Positions 1 through 8,135 of a DNA stretch of 64,000 nucleotides are shown here, piece after piece. The notes under the pieces were generated by a model, which made no database searches, was not told the origin of the DNA, and saw only the letters and a program-made list of their open reading frames with translations. Every line of letters begins with the position of its first letter. Within the stretch, counting starts at the first letter, position 1. The DNA is from Sanguibacter keddieii DSM 10542 (lineage in GTDB: Bacteria; Actinomycetota; Actinomycetes; Actinomycetales; Cellulomonadaceae). The stretch is from contig NC_013521.1 in assembly GCF_000024925.1 (NCBI RefSeq), positions 1,674,001 through 1,738,000 on the forward strand, written 5' to 3'. A program made the translations under genes and the position numbers.

Positions 1-490
1 AGTCCGCGCTGAGGTCCGCCCGGAACGCGCCTGACGCCTGGCCGCGCTCGACGAGCTCGTGGACGCGGGTCAGCACGGCGTCGTGCGACGAGCGCACGTG
101 CTCCTCGCCGAGGGCGGCGAGGGCGGCGTCGAGCGCCGCGCTGTTGGCCTCGACCTGCCGCCACGACTGGCCGACGAGCCGGGTGAGCGCGTCGATCGGG
201 TCGCCGGACAGGTCGAGGGTCGCGAGCAGCGCGTCCGACTGCTCGACGGCCGTGGCGAGGGCTGCCTCGACGAGCTCGTCGCGTCCCGCGAAGTGCCCGT
301 ACAGCGTGACCCGGCCGACGCCGGCAGCCGTGGCGATCGCCGACATGGAGGCGTTCGGGTCTCGTGCGAAGAGCTCGAGCGCGCTGGCGAGGATCGCCTC
401 GCGGTTGCGGCGTGCGTCGGCTCGGCGTGCGTCGGGTGGTCGCGCGTCCGGCTCTCGGGTCGCGGTCGGGCGTGGGGCAGCGGGTGTCAC
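1..490 (-). CDS. TetR family transcriptional regulator (3' end outside window)
   Basis: The minus strand reads from a GTG at 490-488 off the left edge, giving 163 codons. After a charged Arg/Asp/Pro-rich lead of about 25 residues comes a TetR helix-turn-helix (RREAILASALELF, then MSAIATAAGVGRVTLYGHF), followed by the start of an alpha-helical ligand domain. It is divergent from the gene starting at 590, so it probably controls that gene and itself from the 99-base gap, which contains a short inverted repeat. The ligand is unknown. The C-terminus lies outside the window. Confidence 0.88.
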   Translation of the reverse strand, partial: MTPAAPRPTATREPDARPPDARRADARRNREAILASALELFARDPNASMSAIATAAGVGRVTLYGHFAGRDELVEAALATAVEQSDALLATLDLSGDPIDALTRLVGQSWRQVEANSAALDAALAALGEEHVRSSHDAVLTRVHELVERGQASGAFRADLSAD

Positions 491-523
491 GGTCTCAGGC
501 TAGCCGAGGTCTCGAGCATCTCA

Positions 524-535
524 AACACTGGTGTT
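524..535. promoter_or_regulatory. Candidate TetR operator in divergent intergenic region
   Basis: AACAC-TG-GTGTT is an inverted repeat with perfect 5-bp arms, midway between the TetR gene (start 490) and the dehydrogenase-like gene (start 590). An 8-bp palindrome GTTGCAAC lies a little downstream. Position and symmetry fit a TetR-type operator. Assignment is inferred from context only. Confidence 0.4.
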
Positions 536-589
536 CGGGTTGTGCTACGTTGCAACTCGTACACACCTGTTCGAGAAGAGGATCTGACG

Positions 590-1531
590 ATGTCGCACCA
601 CCACAGCCCGCGCAGCACCACCCCGCTGCGGGTCCTCGCCCTCGGCGGATACGGCGCCGCAGGGTCCTTCGCCGTCGAGCAGCTGCGCTCACGCGGCCAC
701 GCCGTCACCACCGCGGGGCGCGACCCGAGCCGCGCCGACCTCGTGCTCGACCTCGCCGACCTCACTGCGGTCAGCCGTGCCAGCGCCGACGTCGACGTGG
801 TGCTCAACACCTCGGGGCGCGAGGACCCCCGTGTCGTCGCCGCAGCCACGTCGGCCGGGGCCGCGGTCGTCGACATCAGCGCGACCGCCACCTACCTCGC
901 CGGCATCGAGACGCTCGACCTCGCCGCGCCCGTCGCGCTGAGCGTCGGCATCGCCCCCGGGATCACCAACCTCCTCGCGCACGCCGCGGCCGCCCAGACG
1001 GACCTGCCGCTCGACGTCGCGATCGTGCTCGGGGCAGGAGAGCACCACGGAGCGGCCGGGTCCGCCTGGGTGTACGGGATGCTGGGCCGGAGCTTCCAGG
1101 ACCCCTCGTCTGGGACCGCGGTCCGCAGCTACACCCGACCCGCCACCTTCGACCTCCCGTCCGGACGCCGACGCCTCTACCGCACCGACTTCTCCGACCA
1201 GACCACGCTGACCGCCGAGCTCGGCCGCCCCGTCCGCAGCTACTTCGGCCTGGACTCGAGGTTCGCGACCACCTCTCTCGCCGCGCTCACCTGGGTGCCG
1301 GGCGCACGCCACCTGCCCACGGGTATCCCCATGCCCGGAGGCGAGCGCTGGTACCTCCAGGTCCGTGACGCCGAGCGCGTGCACGGCACCGCCACCGGCG
1401 TCGGGCAGTCGCGCGCTACCGGCCTCGTGGCCGCGCTCGCCGTCGAGCACGTGCGGTCGGCCGACGCCGGGGTGCACCACCTCCCGGCTCTCATGACCGT
1501 CGACGACGTCGACCTCACGGTCTTCGGGTAG
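590..1531 (+). CDS. Saccharopine dehydrogenase-like NAD(P)-binding protein
   Basis: This 313-residue protein has an N-terminal Rossmann fold with the nucleotide-binding loop GGYGAAG at residues 19-25, followed by ADLVLDLAD and VVLNTSG segments typical of the saccharopine dehydrogenase NADP-binding family. The C-terminal half resembles trans-acting enoyl reductase/saccharopine reductase-like proteins, but the substrate cannot be named. The ATG at 590 is preceded by AGAAGAGGA at ribosome-binding distance; the frame stays open far upstream but that part overlaps the TetR gene. It is monocistronic and probably controlled by the divergent TetR. Confidence 0.8.
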   Translation: MSHHHSPRSTTPLRVLALGGYGAAGSFAVEQLRSRGHAVTTAGRDPSRADLVLDLADLTAVSRASADVDVVLNTSGREDPRVVAAATSAGAAVVDISATATYLAGIETLDLAAPVALSVGIAPGITNLLAHAAAAQTDLPLDVAIVLGAGEHHGAAGSAWVYGMLGRSFQDPSSGTAVRSYTRPATFDLPSGRRRLYRTDFSDQTTLTAELGRPVRSYFGLDSRFATTSLAALTWVPGARHLPTGIPMPGGERWYLQVRDAERVHGTATGVGQSRATGLVAALAVEHVRSADAGVHHLPALMTVDDVDLTVFG

Positions 1532-1609
1532 CCGAGCCGGGACGCGGTCGGGAGGGCGCGATCCGGCCGAGCCCTCCCGCGCCCCGCCCCGCCGTCGTAG
1601 GGTCGGGGC

Positions 1610-2290
1610 ATGACGCCCGCCGCTGCGCTCGACAACCCCACGCTGGACCGGATCGTCCCCCTCGTCGAGCAGGTGCGCGCCGCGCGGCTCGCGGGGGACG
1701 GGGCTGGCGAGGACCCGGCGGACGGCCCAGGGGCCTCCGCACCCGAGATGTCCGACGAGAAGATCCGCGCCGGGACCGGCCGTGGGTGGGACGAGTGGGT
1801 CACCCTCGCGGCCGCCGGCCCGGGGCGCGACGCCTCCCACGCACAGATCGCGACCTGGGCGATCGACGACCACGGCCTCACAGGATGGTGGGGCCACGGC
1901 GTGGCCGTCGGCGTCCGCAGGCTCACGGGCCAGCGGGTCCCCGGTCAGATGGCCGACGGCACCTTCGCCGTGAGCCGCACCAAGACGCTGCCGATCACGG
2001 AGCCCGAGCTGCGCGAGATCGTCCTCGACGCGGCGTCCTGGGCGCTGCTGCTCCCCGGGCTCGAGGTGACCCTGCGGTCGAAGCCCACCTCCAAGTCGCT
2101 CCGGTTCGCGATCGTCGACGACGGCGAGCCGGAGGGCAGCATCCTCGTCACCCTCGCCGCGGCCGGGGCAGACCGGTGCCGCGCGACGGTGAGCCACGAG
2201 AAGCTCGCCTCGACCGCGGCGGGCGAGCGGTGGAAGACCTTCTGGGCCGGCTGGCTCGACGTGGTCGCCGACGCCCTCGACCGCGCCTGA
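1610..2290 (+). CDS. DUF4287-like / SRPBCC-fold protein
   Basis: 226 residues. Residues 48-125 (SDEKIRAGTGRGWDEW, GLTGWWGHGVAVGVRRLTG, then a VSRTKT motif) match the DUF4287-type module. Residues 130-226 look like an SRPBCC/AHSA1 (START-like) fold ending in a W-rich helix (RWKTFWAGWLDVV). Such fusions are common in actinobacteria and have no established role; the second half may bind a small hydrophobic ligand. It stands alone between the dehydrogenase-like gene and the RDD pair. Confidence 0.72.
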   Translation: MTPAAALDNPTLDRIVPLVEQVRAARLAGDGAGEDPADGPGASAPEMSDEKIRAGTGRGWDEWVTLAAAGPGRDASHAQIATWAIDDHGLTGWWGHGVAVGVRRLTGQRVPGQMADGTFAVSRTKTLPITEPELREIVLDAASWALLLPGLEVTLRSKPTSKSLRFAIVDDGEPEGSILVTLAAAGADRCRATVSHEKLASTAAGERWKTFWAGWLDVVADALDRA

Positions 2291-2361
2291 GAGGCGCTGG
2301 GCACGGTCCCTGACCTGATCAGGGGCCTGCGGTCACGTCCCAGGTCTGGCAGGGTGGACCG

Positions 2362-3459
2362 ATGGTCACCGACGACGCACACCTCACCCGTGTCCCCGAG
2401 ACCGTCGCCAAGGTGCACTACGCGTCGTGGACCGCGCGCGTCGTCGCGGCCGTGATCGACGGCTTCGCCTTCAGCGGGATCGTCTTCCTCGTCGCCGGTC
2501 CGGTCATCACCGACACGAACATCGCCATCCCGCTGCTCGCCCTCAACGACCTCGACATGTCGGTGGTCCCCGCCGCCGCACGGTGGTCGATCGTCGGGGT
2601 CTGGCTCGCGTTCATGCTCGTGCAGGGCCTCGGCGGCGCGACCCTCGGCAAGCGCGTCGTCGGGATCGCCGTCGTGAGCCGCGAGTCCGGCCGCCCGATC
2701 GGGCTCCTCGGCTCGGTCCTGCGGTGGTTCGCGCACCTCGCCGACGTGATCCTGCTCATCGGGTACCTCAGGCCGCTCTGGGACGCCGAGCGCCGCACCT
2801 TCGCGGACTCGATCCTCGGCACCGTCGTGCTGCAGACCCGCACGGTCCGGCCCAACCGTCTCGTCGAGCGGCTGCTGCAGCGTCGCCGAGGGCTGTCGTC
2901 ACCAACGGTCGAGGAGCGCCGGACCTTCGGCGACCCCGACACGGGCCCGTGGGGGCGGACGCTGACCGCGCTCGCGACGGTGCTCGCCCTGCTCTTCGCC
3001 GCGCTCGCCGTGAGCGTGCAGTCGTCAGGAGGTCAGACCTCGACCCAGTGCGCCTTCGGCGACGGCACGTCGTCGACCTTCGAGCCGCTCTCGGTGTCGA
3101 TACGCAGCGAGGGCGGTGTGCGGACAGAGCGCCGACTCGGCATCGAGAGGTCGGTGTCCACGCCGGACGGCAGGATCGACGCCGACTGGGCATGGACCGG
3201 AGAGGCGCCTGACGGCACGTCCGTCGAGCTCGTCGCGACCTCCGCCGACGGCACGGAGATCCGTCGCACGGCCTTCGTCCCGGCCGGGTCCGTCTCGGAC
3301 GAGTGGCTCGACGGCGACGGTCCCGGGCTGCCCGGCAGAGGCGCCGGGACGGTCGAGATCGACGGCCACGACCTCGCCTCCCTCGGCGGCTCCTGGACCG
3401 CGACCACCACGATCTCCGTGGACGACGAGCCCGTGGGGTCCTGCACCCTCAGCCGCTGA
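2362..3459 (+). CDS. RDD family membrane protein with extracytoplasmic domain (copy 1)
   Basis: 365 residues. Residues 20-160 form an RDD domain with its Arg-Asp signature (WTARVVAAVIDG, R26/D33), three membrane segments (about 28-48, 74-92, 115-136), the GATLGKRVVGI loop and RRTFADSILGTVV. A fourth membrane helix at about 200-218 leads to a C-terminal domain of about 145 residues rich in Thr/Ser/Asp, probably outside the cell. The next gene is a paralogue with the same architecture. RDD proteins are often transporters or ion exchangers, but no substrate can be assigned. SD AGGGTGG precedes the ATG. Confidence 0.85.
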   Translation: MVTDDAHLTRVPETVAKVHYASWTARVVAAVIDGFAFSGIVFLVAGPVITDTNIAIPLLALNDLDMSVVPAAARWSIVGVWLAFMLVQGLGGATLGKRVVGIAVVSRESGRPIGLLGSVLRWFAHLADVILLIGYLRPLWDAERRTFADSILGTVVLQTRTVRPNRLVERLLQRRRGLSSPTVEERRTFGDPDTGPWGRTLTALATVLALLFAALAVSVQSSGGQTSTQCAFGDGTSSTFEPLSVSIRSEGGVRTERRLGIERSVSTPDGRIDADWAWTGEAPDGTSVELVATSADGTEIRRTAFVPAGSVSDEWLDGDGPGLPGRGAGTVEIDGHDLASLGGSWTATTTISVDDEPVGSCTLSR

Positions 3460-3513
3460 GCCCGGTCAGGCTTCACCCTGGTCGGACCACGCCCCACCTG
3501 CCAGGATGGACCG

Positions 3514-4599
3514 ATGGTCATCGCCGATCCGCGCCCCGACGTCGTCCCCGAGGTACTCGACGAGACCGTCTACGCGTCGTGGACGGCCCGCGTCGTCGCG
3601 ACCGTCCTCGACGGTCTCGCGCTCTCCGGCCTCGGCTACCTCGTCGCAGGCCCGGCCCTGGACGTCGACCTCATCCCGCCCGTCACCTTCGGCACCGACA
3701 CCAGCTCGATGTCCGACGTGGCCCCCGGCGCACGGGCCGTCCTCGTGGCCGTCGTGGTGCTCGTCCTGCTGCTGCAGGGATACGGGGGAGCGACCCCGGG
3801 CAAACGCGTCGTCGGCATCGCGGTCGTCGACGACCAGACCGGCCGGCCCGTCGGGCTCGTCCGCACCGTCCTGCGCTCCTTCGCGCACCTGCTCGACGCG
3901 ATCCTGTTCATCGGGTACCTGCGGCCGCTCTGGAACGCCGAGCGCCGCACCTTCGCAGACTCCATCGTGGGCACGGTCGTGCTCCGGACCCGCACCGTCA
4001 GGTCCAACCTCGCCCTCGAGGGGCTCGTCAGCCGGCGCGGCACCCTCCGGACGGGCAGGCCCGGTGCACGGGGGAGCCTCGGCGAGCCCGCGACACCCGG
4101 CTGGGAGGCCCGGACCACCGCGGTCGCAGCCGTCGTGACCGTCGGCCTCGCGCTGTTCTCCGGATCCTGGTCGAGCGGGGGTGCCAGCGGGGCCAGCGCG
4201 GAGAGCTGCAGCTTCCCCGTCCTCGACTCCGGCACCTTCACCCCCACCGGGGCGACGCTCTCCGCAGACGACAGCGTCTCCACGGAGCGACGGTTCTGGG
4301 TGGAGAGCACCACGACGCAACCCGCCACCGAGGTCGCCGCCCGGTGGCACTGGGTCAGGACGGTGCCCGAGGGCGCGACGGTCCAGCTGGTCGCCACCTC
4401 CGCTGACGGGACCCTCGACGCGCGCACCGTCGCAGAGCTGCCCGTCGCCACCCCGACAGACACCGTCGTGGACGGAGCGGTCGTCGGTGAGCTCACCGTC
4501 GACGTCAGTACCCTGGGCCCGGGCTGGGTGGCCCAGACGTCGATCTCGGTCGACGGCTCCCAGCTGGCCACCTGCAGCATGACGGACCCGCTCGCCTGA
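3514..4599 (+). CDS. RDD family membrane protein with extracytoplasmic domain (copy 2)
   Basis: 361 residues, a tandem paralogue of the preceding gene. It shares YASWTARVV, GGATPGKRVVGIAV, GYLRPLW and AERRTFADSIVGTVVL. After a fourth membrane helix at about 195-215 comes an extracytoplasmic Ser/Thr-rich domain with the same layout (VQLVATSADGT versus VELVATSADGT in copy 1). The bases around the two start codons are also nearly identical, so the duplication included the 5' flank. Function unknown. Confidence 0.85.
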   Translation: MVIADPRPDVVPEVLDETVYASWTARVVATVLDGLALSGLGYLVAGPALDVDLIPPVTFGTDTSSMSDVAPGARAVLVAVVVLVLLLQGYGGATPGKRVVGIAVVDDQTGRPVGLVRTVLRSFAHLLDAILFIGYLRPLWNAERRTFADSIVGTVVLRTRTVRSNLALEGLVSRRGTLRTGRPGARGSLGEPATPGWEARTTAVAAVVTVGLALFSGSWSSGGASGASAESCSFPVLDSGTFTPTGATLSADDSVSTERRFWVESTTTQPATEVAARWHWVRTVPEGATVQLVATSADGTLDARTVAELPVATPTDTVVDGAVVGELTVDVSTLGPGWVAQTSISVDGSQLATCSMTDPLA

Positions 4600-4692
4600 C
4601 CCGCCCGGACGACCGCTGACCTCGTACCCCTGCGCCGCGAGCAGCCGGTGCGCCCCGAGCGCACCCCACCGACCGGACGGTAACCTGCCACA

Positions 4693-5649
4693 GTGACCGC
4701 CGATCGACAGCAGGACCTGCCAGACGACTCCACCCCGGCTCCGACGCTCGCCCGCGTCGTCGAGATGCTCGACACCCGGTACCCGCCGTCCACGGCCGAG
4801 GACTGGGACGCCGTCGGCCTCGTGGTCGGCGACCCGCAGCGCGCCGTCCGCCGCGTGCTCTTCGCGGTCGACCCGGTCGCCGACGTCGTCGAAGAGGCCG
4901 TCGCCTGGGGTGCCGACCTCCTCGTCACCCACCACCCGCTCCTCCTCAAGCCCGTCCACTCGGTGGCCGCCGGAAGCGTCAAGGGGTCGGTCGTGCACCG
5001 GCTGATCGAGGCCGGGTGCGCCCTGTACGTCGCCCACACCAACGGCGACGCTGCTGAGCGCGGCGTCAACGACGCGCTCGCGGACCTGCTCGGCATGGTC
5101 GACCGTCGTCCTCTCGACCCGCACTCGCCCGGTGCCACGACCGGCGCCGGTCGTGTGGGCAGGCTCCCGCAGCCCACGACACTGCGGGCCTTCGCCGAGC
5201 ACGTCGCCGCGGTGCTGCCCGCGACGCCGCAGGGTGTCCGTGTGGCCGGAGACCTCGACGCGGCGGTCGAGACGGTGGCCGTCCTCGGTGGCTCGGGGGA
5301 CTCGTACGTCGCCGCGGCCCGTGCCGCCGGAGCCGACGTCTACGTCACCTCTGACCTCAAGCACCACTCCGTCTCCGAGGCCCGCGAGCAGGCCCGGCTC
5401 GACGCCCTCGCGGCTGGTGACGCACCGGGGACCGGCAGGCCGTTCCTCGTCGACACCGCGCACTTCGCGAGCGAGTGGCCCTGGCTGCCGTACGCGGCCG
5501 ACGACCTGGTGCACGACTGCGCCTCTGACGGCACTACGGTGGTCACCAGAGTCAGCGTCCTGCGCACCGACCCGTGGACCGCACGGTTCGGGTCGCCGGG
5601 CACCGACGACCAGACCTCTCACGACCCAACGGAAGGACACCAGCCGTGA
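4693..5649 (+). CDS. Nif3-like dinuclear metal centre protein
   Basis: 318 residues from a GTG start. It is a NIF3/YbgI/DUF34 protein with metal-ligand motifs THHP (H80, H81), VAHTNGD (H115, D119) and C-terminal DTAHFASEWPW. The family forms toroidal hexamers with two metals per subunit. It has been linked to GTP cyclohydrolase-like and metal-handling roles, but the reaction is not settled. Its stop overlaps the GTG of the zinc-ribbon gene by four bases, so the two are translationally coupled. The Nif3/zinc-ribbon/phosphatase order is conserved in actinobacteria. Confidence 0.9.
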   Translation: MTADRQQDLPDDSTPAPTLARVVEMLDTRYPPSTAEDWDAVGLVVGDPQRAVRRVLFAVDPVADVVEEAVAWGADLLVTHHPLLLKPVHSVAAGSVKGSVVHRLIEAGCALYVAHTNGDAAERGVNDALADLLGMVDRRPLDPHSPGATTGAGRVGRLPQPTTLRAFAEHVAAVLPATPQGVRVAGDLDAAVETVAVLGGSGDSYVAAARAAGADVYVTSDLKHHSVSEAREQARLDALAAGDAPGTGRPFLVDTAHFASEWPWLPYAADDLVHDCASDGTTVVTRVSVLRTDPWTARFGSPGTDDQTSHDPTEGHQP

Positions 5650-6395
5650 CCAAGGCCCCTGTCGAGGACCAGCGCCGACTCCTGGACGTCCAGGCGCTCG
5701 ACACCCGAGCCCAGCAGCTCGTGCACCGTCGCACCACGCTCCCAGGCCTGGCGACCGTCAAGGACATCGACTCCCAGCTCGCCGACGTCACCTCCGCGCT
5801 GGTCGCGTCGCGCACCGCCGCGAGCGACCTGCGCCGCGAGCTCGCCAAGGCCGAGGGCGACGTCGAGCAGGTGCGGGCCCGTGCGGCACGCAACCAGCAG
5901 CGGCTCGACTCCGGTGCTGTCGGGGCCAAGGACGCGCAGGCGCTCGTCACCGAGCTCGAGTCGCTCGTCCGCAGGCAGGGCGCGCTCGAAGAGGTCGAGC
6001 TCGAGGTCATGGAGCGTCTCGAGGCGCACGAGGACACCCTCGGCAAGCTTGACGAGGCGCACCAGAAGACTCTCGACGCCAAGGCTGCGGCGCTGGCCGA
6101 GGTCGACGCGCAGACCGCGGAGATCAACGCACAGCTGAACGTCGTTCAGGCGGACCGTGCGAAGGCCGTCGAGGGTCTCGACGCCGCGCTCGTCACGCTC
6201 TACGACAAGATCCGCACGCAGCTCGGCGGGCAGGGCGCCGCGGCGCTCCGCGGCGGCCGCTGCGAGGGGTGCCAGCTCGACATGAACCAGACGGACCTCT
6301 CCGCCATCCGTGCGGCGGCCCCCGAGGACGTCGTGCGGTGCGAGGAGTGCGGGCGCATCCTGGTGCGTATCAAGGACGACCGCCCGAAGGAGTGA
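5646..6395 (+). CDS. Coiled-coil zinc ribbon protein (CT398/DUF164-like)
   Basis: 249 residues. A long helical, heptad-like coiled coil covers residues 10-180, followed by a C4 zinc ribbon with Cys206/Cys209 and Cys232/Cys235. The GTG at 5646 was chosen because it overlaps the Nif3 stop as GTGA and is preceded by GGAAGGA. The frame is open for 24 more codons upstream, but these lie inside nif3. Proteins of this family are thought to be nucleic-acid or chaperone-type adaptors, with no fixed role. Confidence 0.88.
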   Translation: MTKAPVEDQRRLLDVQALDTRAQQLVHRRTTLPGLATVKDIDSQLADVTSALVASRTAASDLRRELAKAEGDVEQVRARAARNQQRLDSGAVGAKDAQALVTELESLVRRQGALEEVELEVMERLEAHEDTLGKLDEAHQKTLDAKAAALAEVDAQTAEINAQLNVVQADRAKAVEGLDAALVTLYDKIRTQLGGQGAAALRGGRCEGCQLDMNQTDLSAIRAAAPEDVVRCEECGRILVRIKDDRPKE

Positions 6396-6397
6396 GC

Positions 6398-7129
6398 ATG
6401 AGCCAGACGCCGGAGACCACCGGGGGACCAGGGGCAGCGCGGCCGACCGGCGCCAGGCCGACGGGCGCGACGTTCCGCCCCGACGCCGACGAGCCGCTCA
6501 CCGCGATCCTCGTCCGGCACGGTGTCACGCCGCACACGACGAGCGGTGCCTACTCCGGCGGTGGCGTCCCCGGGCCCAGCCTCAGCGGGGACGGCCGCAT
6601 CCAGGCAGCGCAGGCGGCCGACCTGGTGCACCGCATCGGCCGCAAGATCTGGCCGGACGTCCCGCGTGCGACGGAGATCGTCGCGTCGCCCATGGTCCGG
6701 ACCCAGGAGACGGCGGCGGCGATCAGCCGACGTCTCGGCCGCGCCGTCGTCACCGACCCGCGCCTCGCCGAGGGGCACTTCGGCGAGTGGGAAGGCCTGA
6801 CCGCCGACGAGATCGAGGTGCGGTGGCCCGGACAGCTGCGGGAGTGGCACGAGTCCGGGACCTTCGCGATCCCCGGCGGCGAGTCGATCGCCCAGACGGG
6901 CGAGCGGCTGGCCACGGCCATGGACGACCTCATCGCCGGCGGCCCGGGCCGCACCGTCGTGGTCGTGTCGCACGCGGTCGCGCTCCGCTCGGTGATCGGG
7001 ACCGCCTTCGGGGCGCCCGCGTCCCAGTGGCACCGCATCCGCATCGCCCCGGCCTCCGTGAGCATGATCCGCTACTGGGCCGACGGCACCTCGGAGATCA
7101 CCGCGATCGGCATCCCGCCGGAGATCTGA
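6398..7129 (+). CDS. Histidine phosphatase family protein (acid phosphatase-like)
   Basis: 243 residues. The branch-1 histidine phosphatase signature LVRHG (R40, H41) is followed by RLAEGHFGEWEG and the second catalytic histidine in VVSHAVALRS. The ATG at 6398 lies two bases after the zinc-ribbon stop, placing it in the same operon. In mycobacteria the gene in this position is a fusion of RNase HI with this phosphatase. Here the first 32 residues are only a Pro/Thr/Gly-rich tail, so the RNase H half is absent. The substrate is unknown; alpha-ribazole phosphatase-like activity is one possibility. Confidence 0.88.
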   Translation: MSQTPETTGGPGAARPTGARPTGATFRPDADEPLTAILVRHGVTPHTTSGAYSGGGVPGPSLSGDGRIQAAQAADLVHRIGRKIWPDVPRATEIVASPMVRTQETAAAISRRLGRAVVTDPRLAEGHFGEWEGLTADEIEVRWPGQLREWHESGTFAIPGGESIAQTGERLATAMDDLIAGGPGRTVVVVSHAVALRSVIGTAFGAPASQWHRIRIAPASVSMIRYWADGTSEITAIGIPPEI

Positions 7130-7168
7130 GGTCCGGCCACCGGTCTGAGGTGCAGGATCAGGTCCGAG

Positions 7169-7189
7169 CCGCCGGGCACGGTCCGGCGG
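7169..7189. terminator. Small hairpin between convergent genes
   Basis: CCGCCGG, a 7-base loop, then CCGGCGG. It lies between the phosphatase gene (ending 7129) and the phosphotransferase gene (ending 7197 on the other strand), so it could terminate both. No U-tract. Confidence 0.4.
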
Positions 7190-7196
7190 GGGCGGG

Positions 7197-7967
7197 TCAG
7201 CGGCCGTGCAGCGCGACCCTCCACGTCTCCTCGTTGCTCTGCGCGTAGCGGGTAGCGGCGAGCCAGTGGTCTCCGTGGCCCGAGGTGAACATGGACCCCC
7301 ACGGCTGGCGACCGGTGGCGTGGGCCGAGCGCAGCATCTCGTGCATCGCAGCGGCTCGCCGTCCGAGCGTGGCAGGGAGAGCGTCTCGGAGCGTCTGGTC
7401 GGCGCCGTAACCTTCGACGAAGGCCGCCAGGTCGGCGGCGGCGTCGGTCGGGTCGGCCCGCGAGTCGTTGATCGTGAACGACTGCGCGGCGTACGCGAGG
7501 TCCCAGAGGCGGGTGCTCGGACCTGCCCCGTCCCAGTCGATGAACACCCATCGGGCCCCGACGACCAGGTTCCACGGCGCGAGGTCGTTGTGGCACACGA
7601 GGTCGGCACCAGCGTCTGCCGCGGCTGGAGCAGGGAGCAAGACGTCCCACGCGGCGCGACGGTCGGTCGCGAGGTCCTGCGTCGCGTCGTGCACAGACCG
7701 GACGAGCCGTCCGACGCGTGCGAGCTCGTCGCGCGTGAGCGGTGGTGAGTCCATGGCGATCCGGCCCGGGACCATCTCGAGCACCTGGCGGCCCTGCTCG
7801 TCGCGACCGAGCACGGCTGGGACGTCGACCCCGGCCTCCCGGACGTGGCGCATGACGTGATGGACGGCCGGGGTCGCCGAAGTCCAGGGTTTTCGCACGG
7901 TCGAGCCGACCCGCACGACAGCGTCCGAGGCGTTGCCGCCCGCCAGCGGCTCTTCGACGTCGTCCAC
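7197..7967 (-). CDS. Aminoglycoside phosphotransferase (APH)-fold kinase
   Basis: 256 residues. The catalytic loop CHNDLAPWN (H126, D128, N133) and metal-binding VFIDWDGAG (D144) are the hallmarks of APH/choline kinase-like enzymes. The N-lobe is short and includes STVRKPW. The family phosphorylates small hydroxylated compounds; the substrate cannot be read from sequence, and a resistance role is not implied. Monocistronic, convergent with the phosphatase operon. Confidence 0.85.
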   Translation of the reverse strand: MDDVEEPLAGGNASDAVVRVGSTVRKPWTSATPAVHHVMRHVREAGVDVPAVLGRDEQGRQVLEMVPGRIAMDSPPLTRDELARVGRLVRSVHDATQDLATDRRAAWDVLLPAPAAADAGADLVCHNDLAPWNLVVGARWVFIDWDGAGPSTRLWDLAYAAQSFTINDSRADPTDAAADLAAFVEGYGADQTLRDALPATLGRRAAAMHEMLRSAHATGRQPWGSMFTSGHGDHWLAATRYAQSNEETWRVALHGR

Positions 7968-8135
7968 CGTCCGAGACTAGCGGCGCCGCACCGCGCCGCA
8001 CGTCCGACCCGGAGGTGCCGCCCGAGCGGTCACCCCGGTGTGCCCGCCACCCCTGTGCTCTCCGGGCGCAGGGTGCATGATGGGCTGCAGCGAACGACGG
8101 CCCTGCTCAGGGGGCCCGAACCAGGAGGACGTCCG

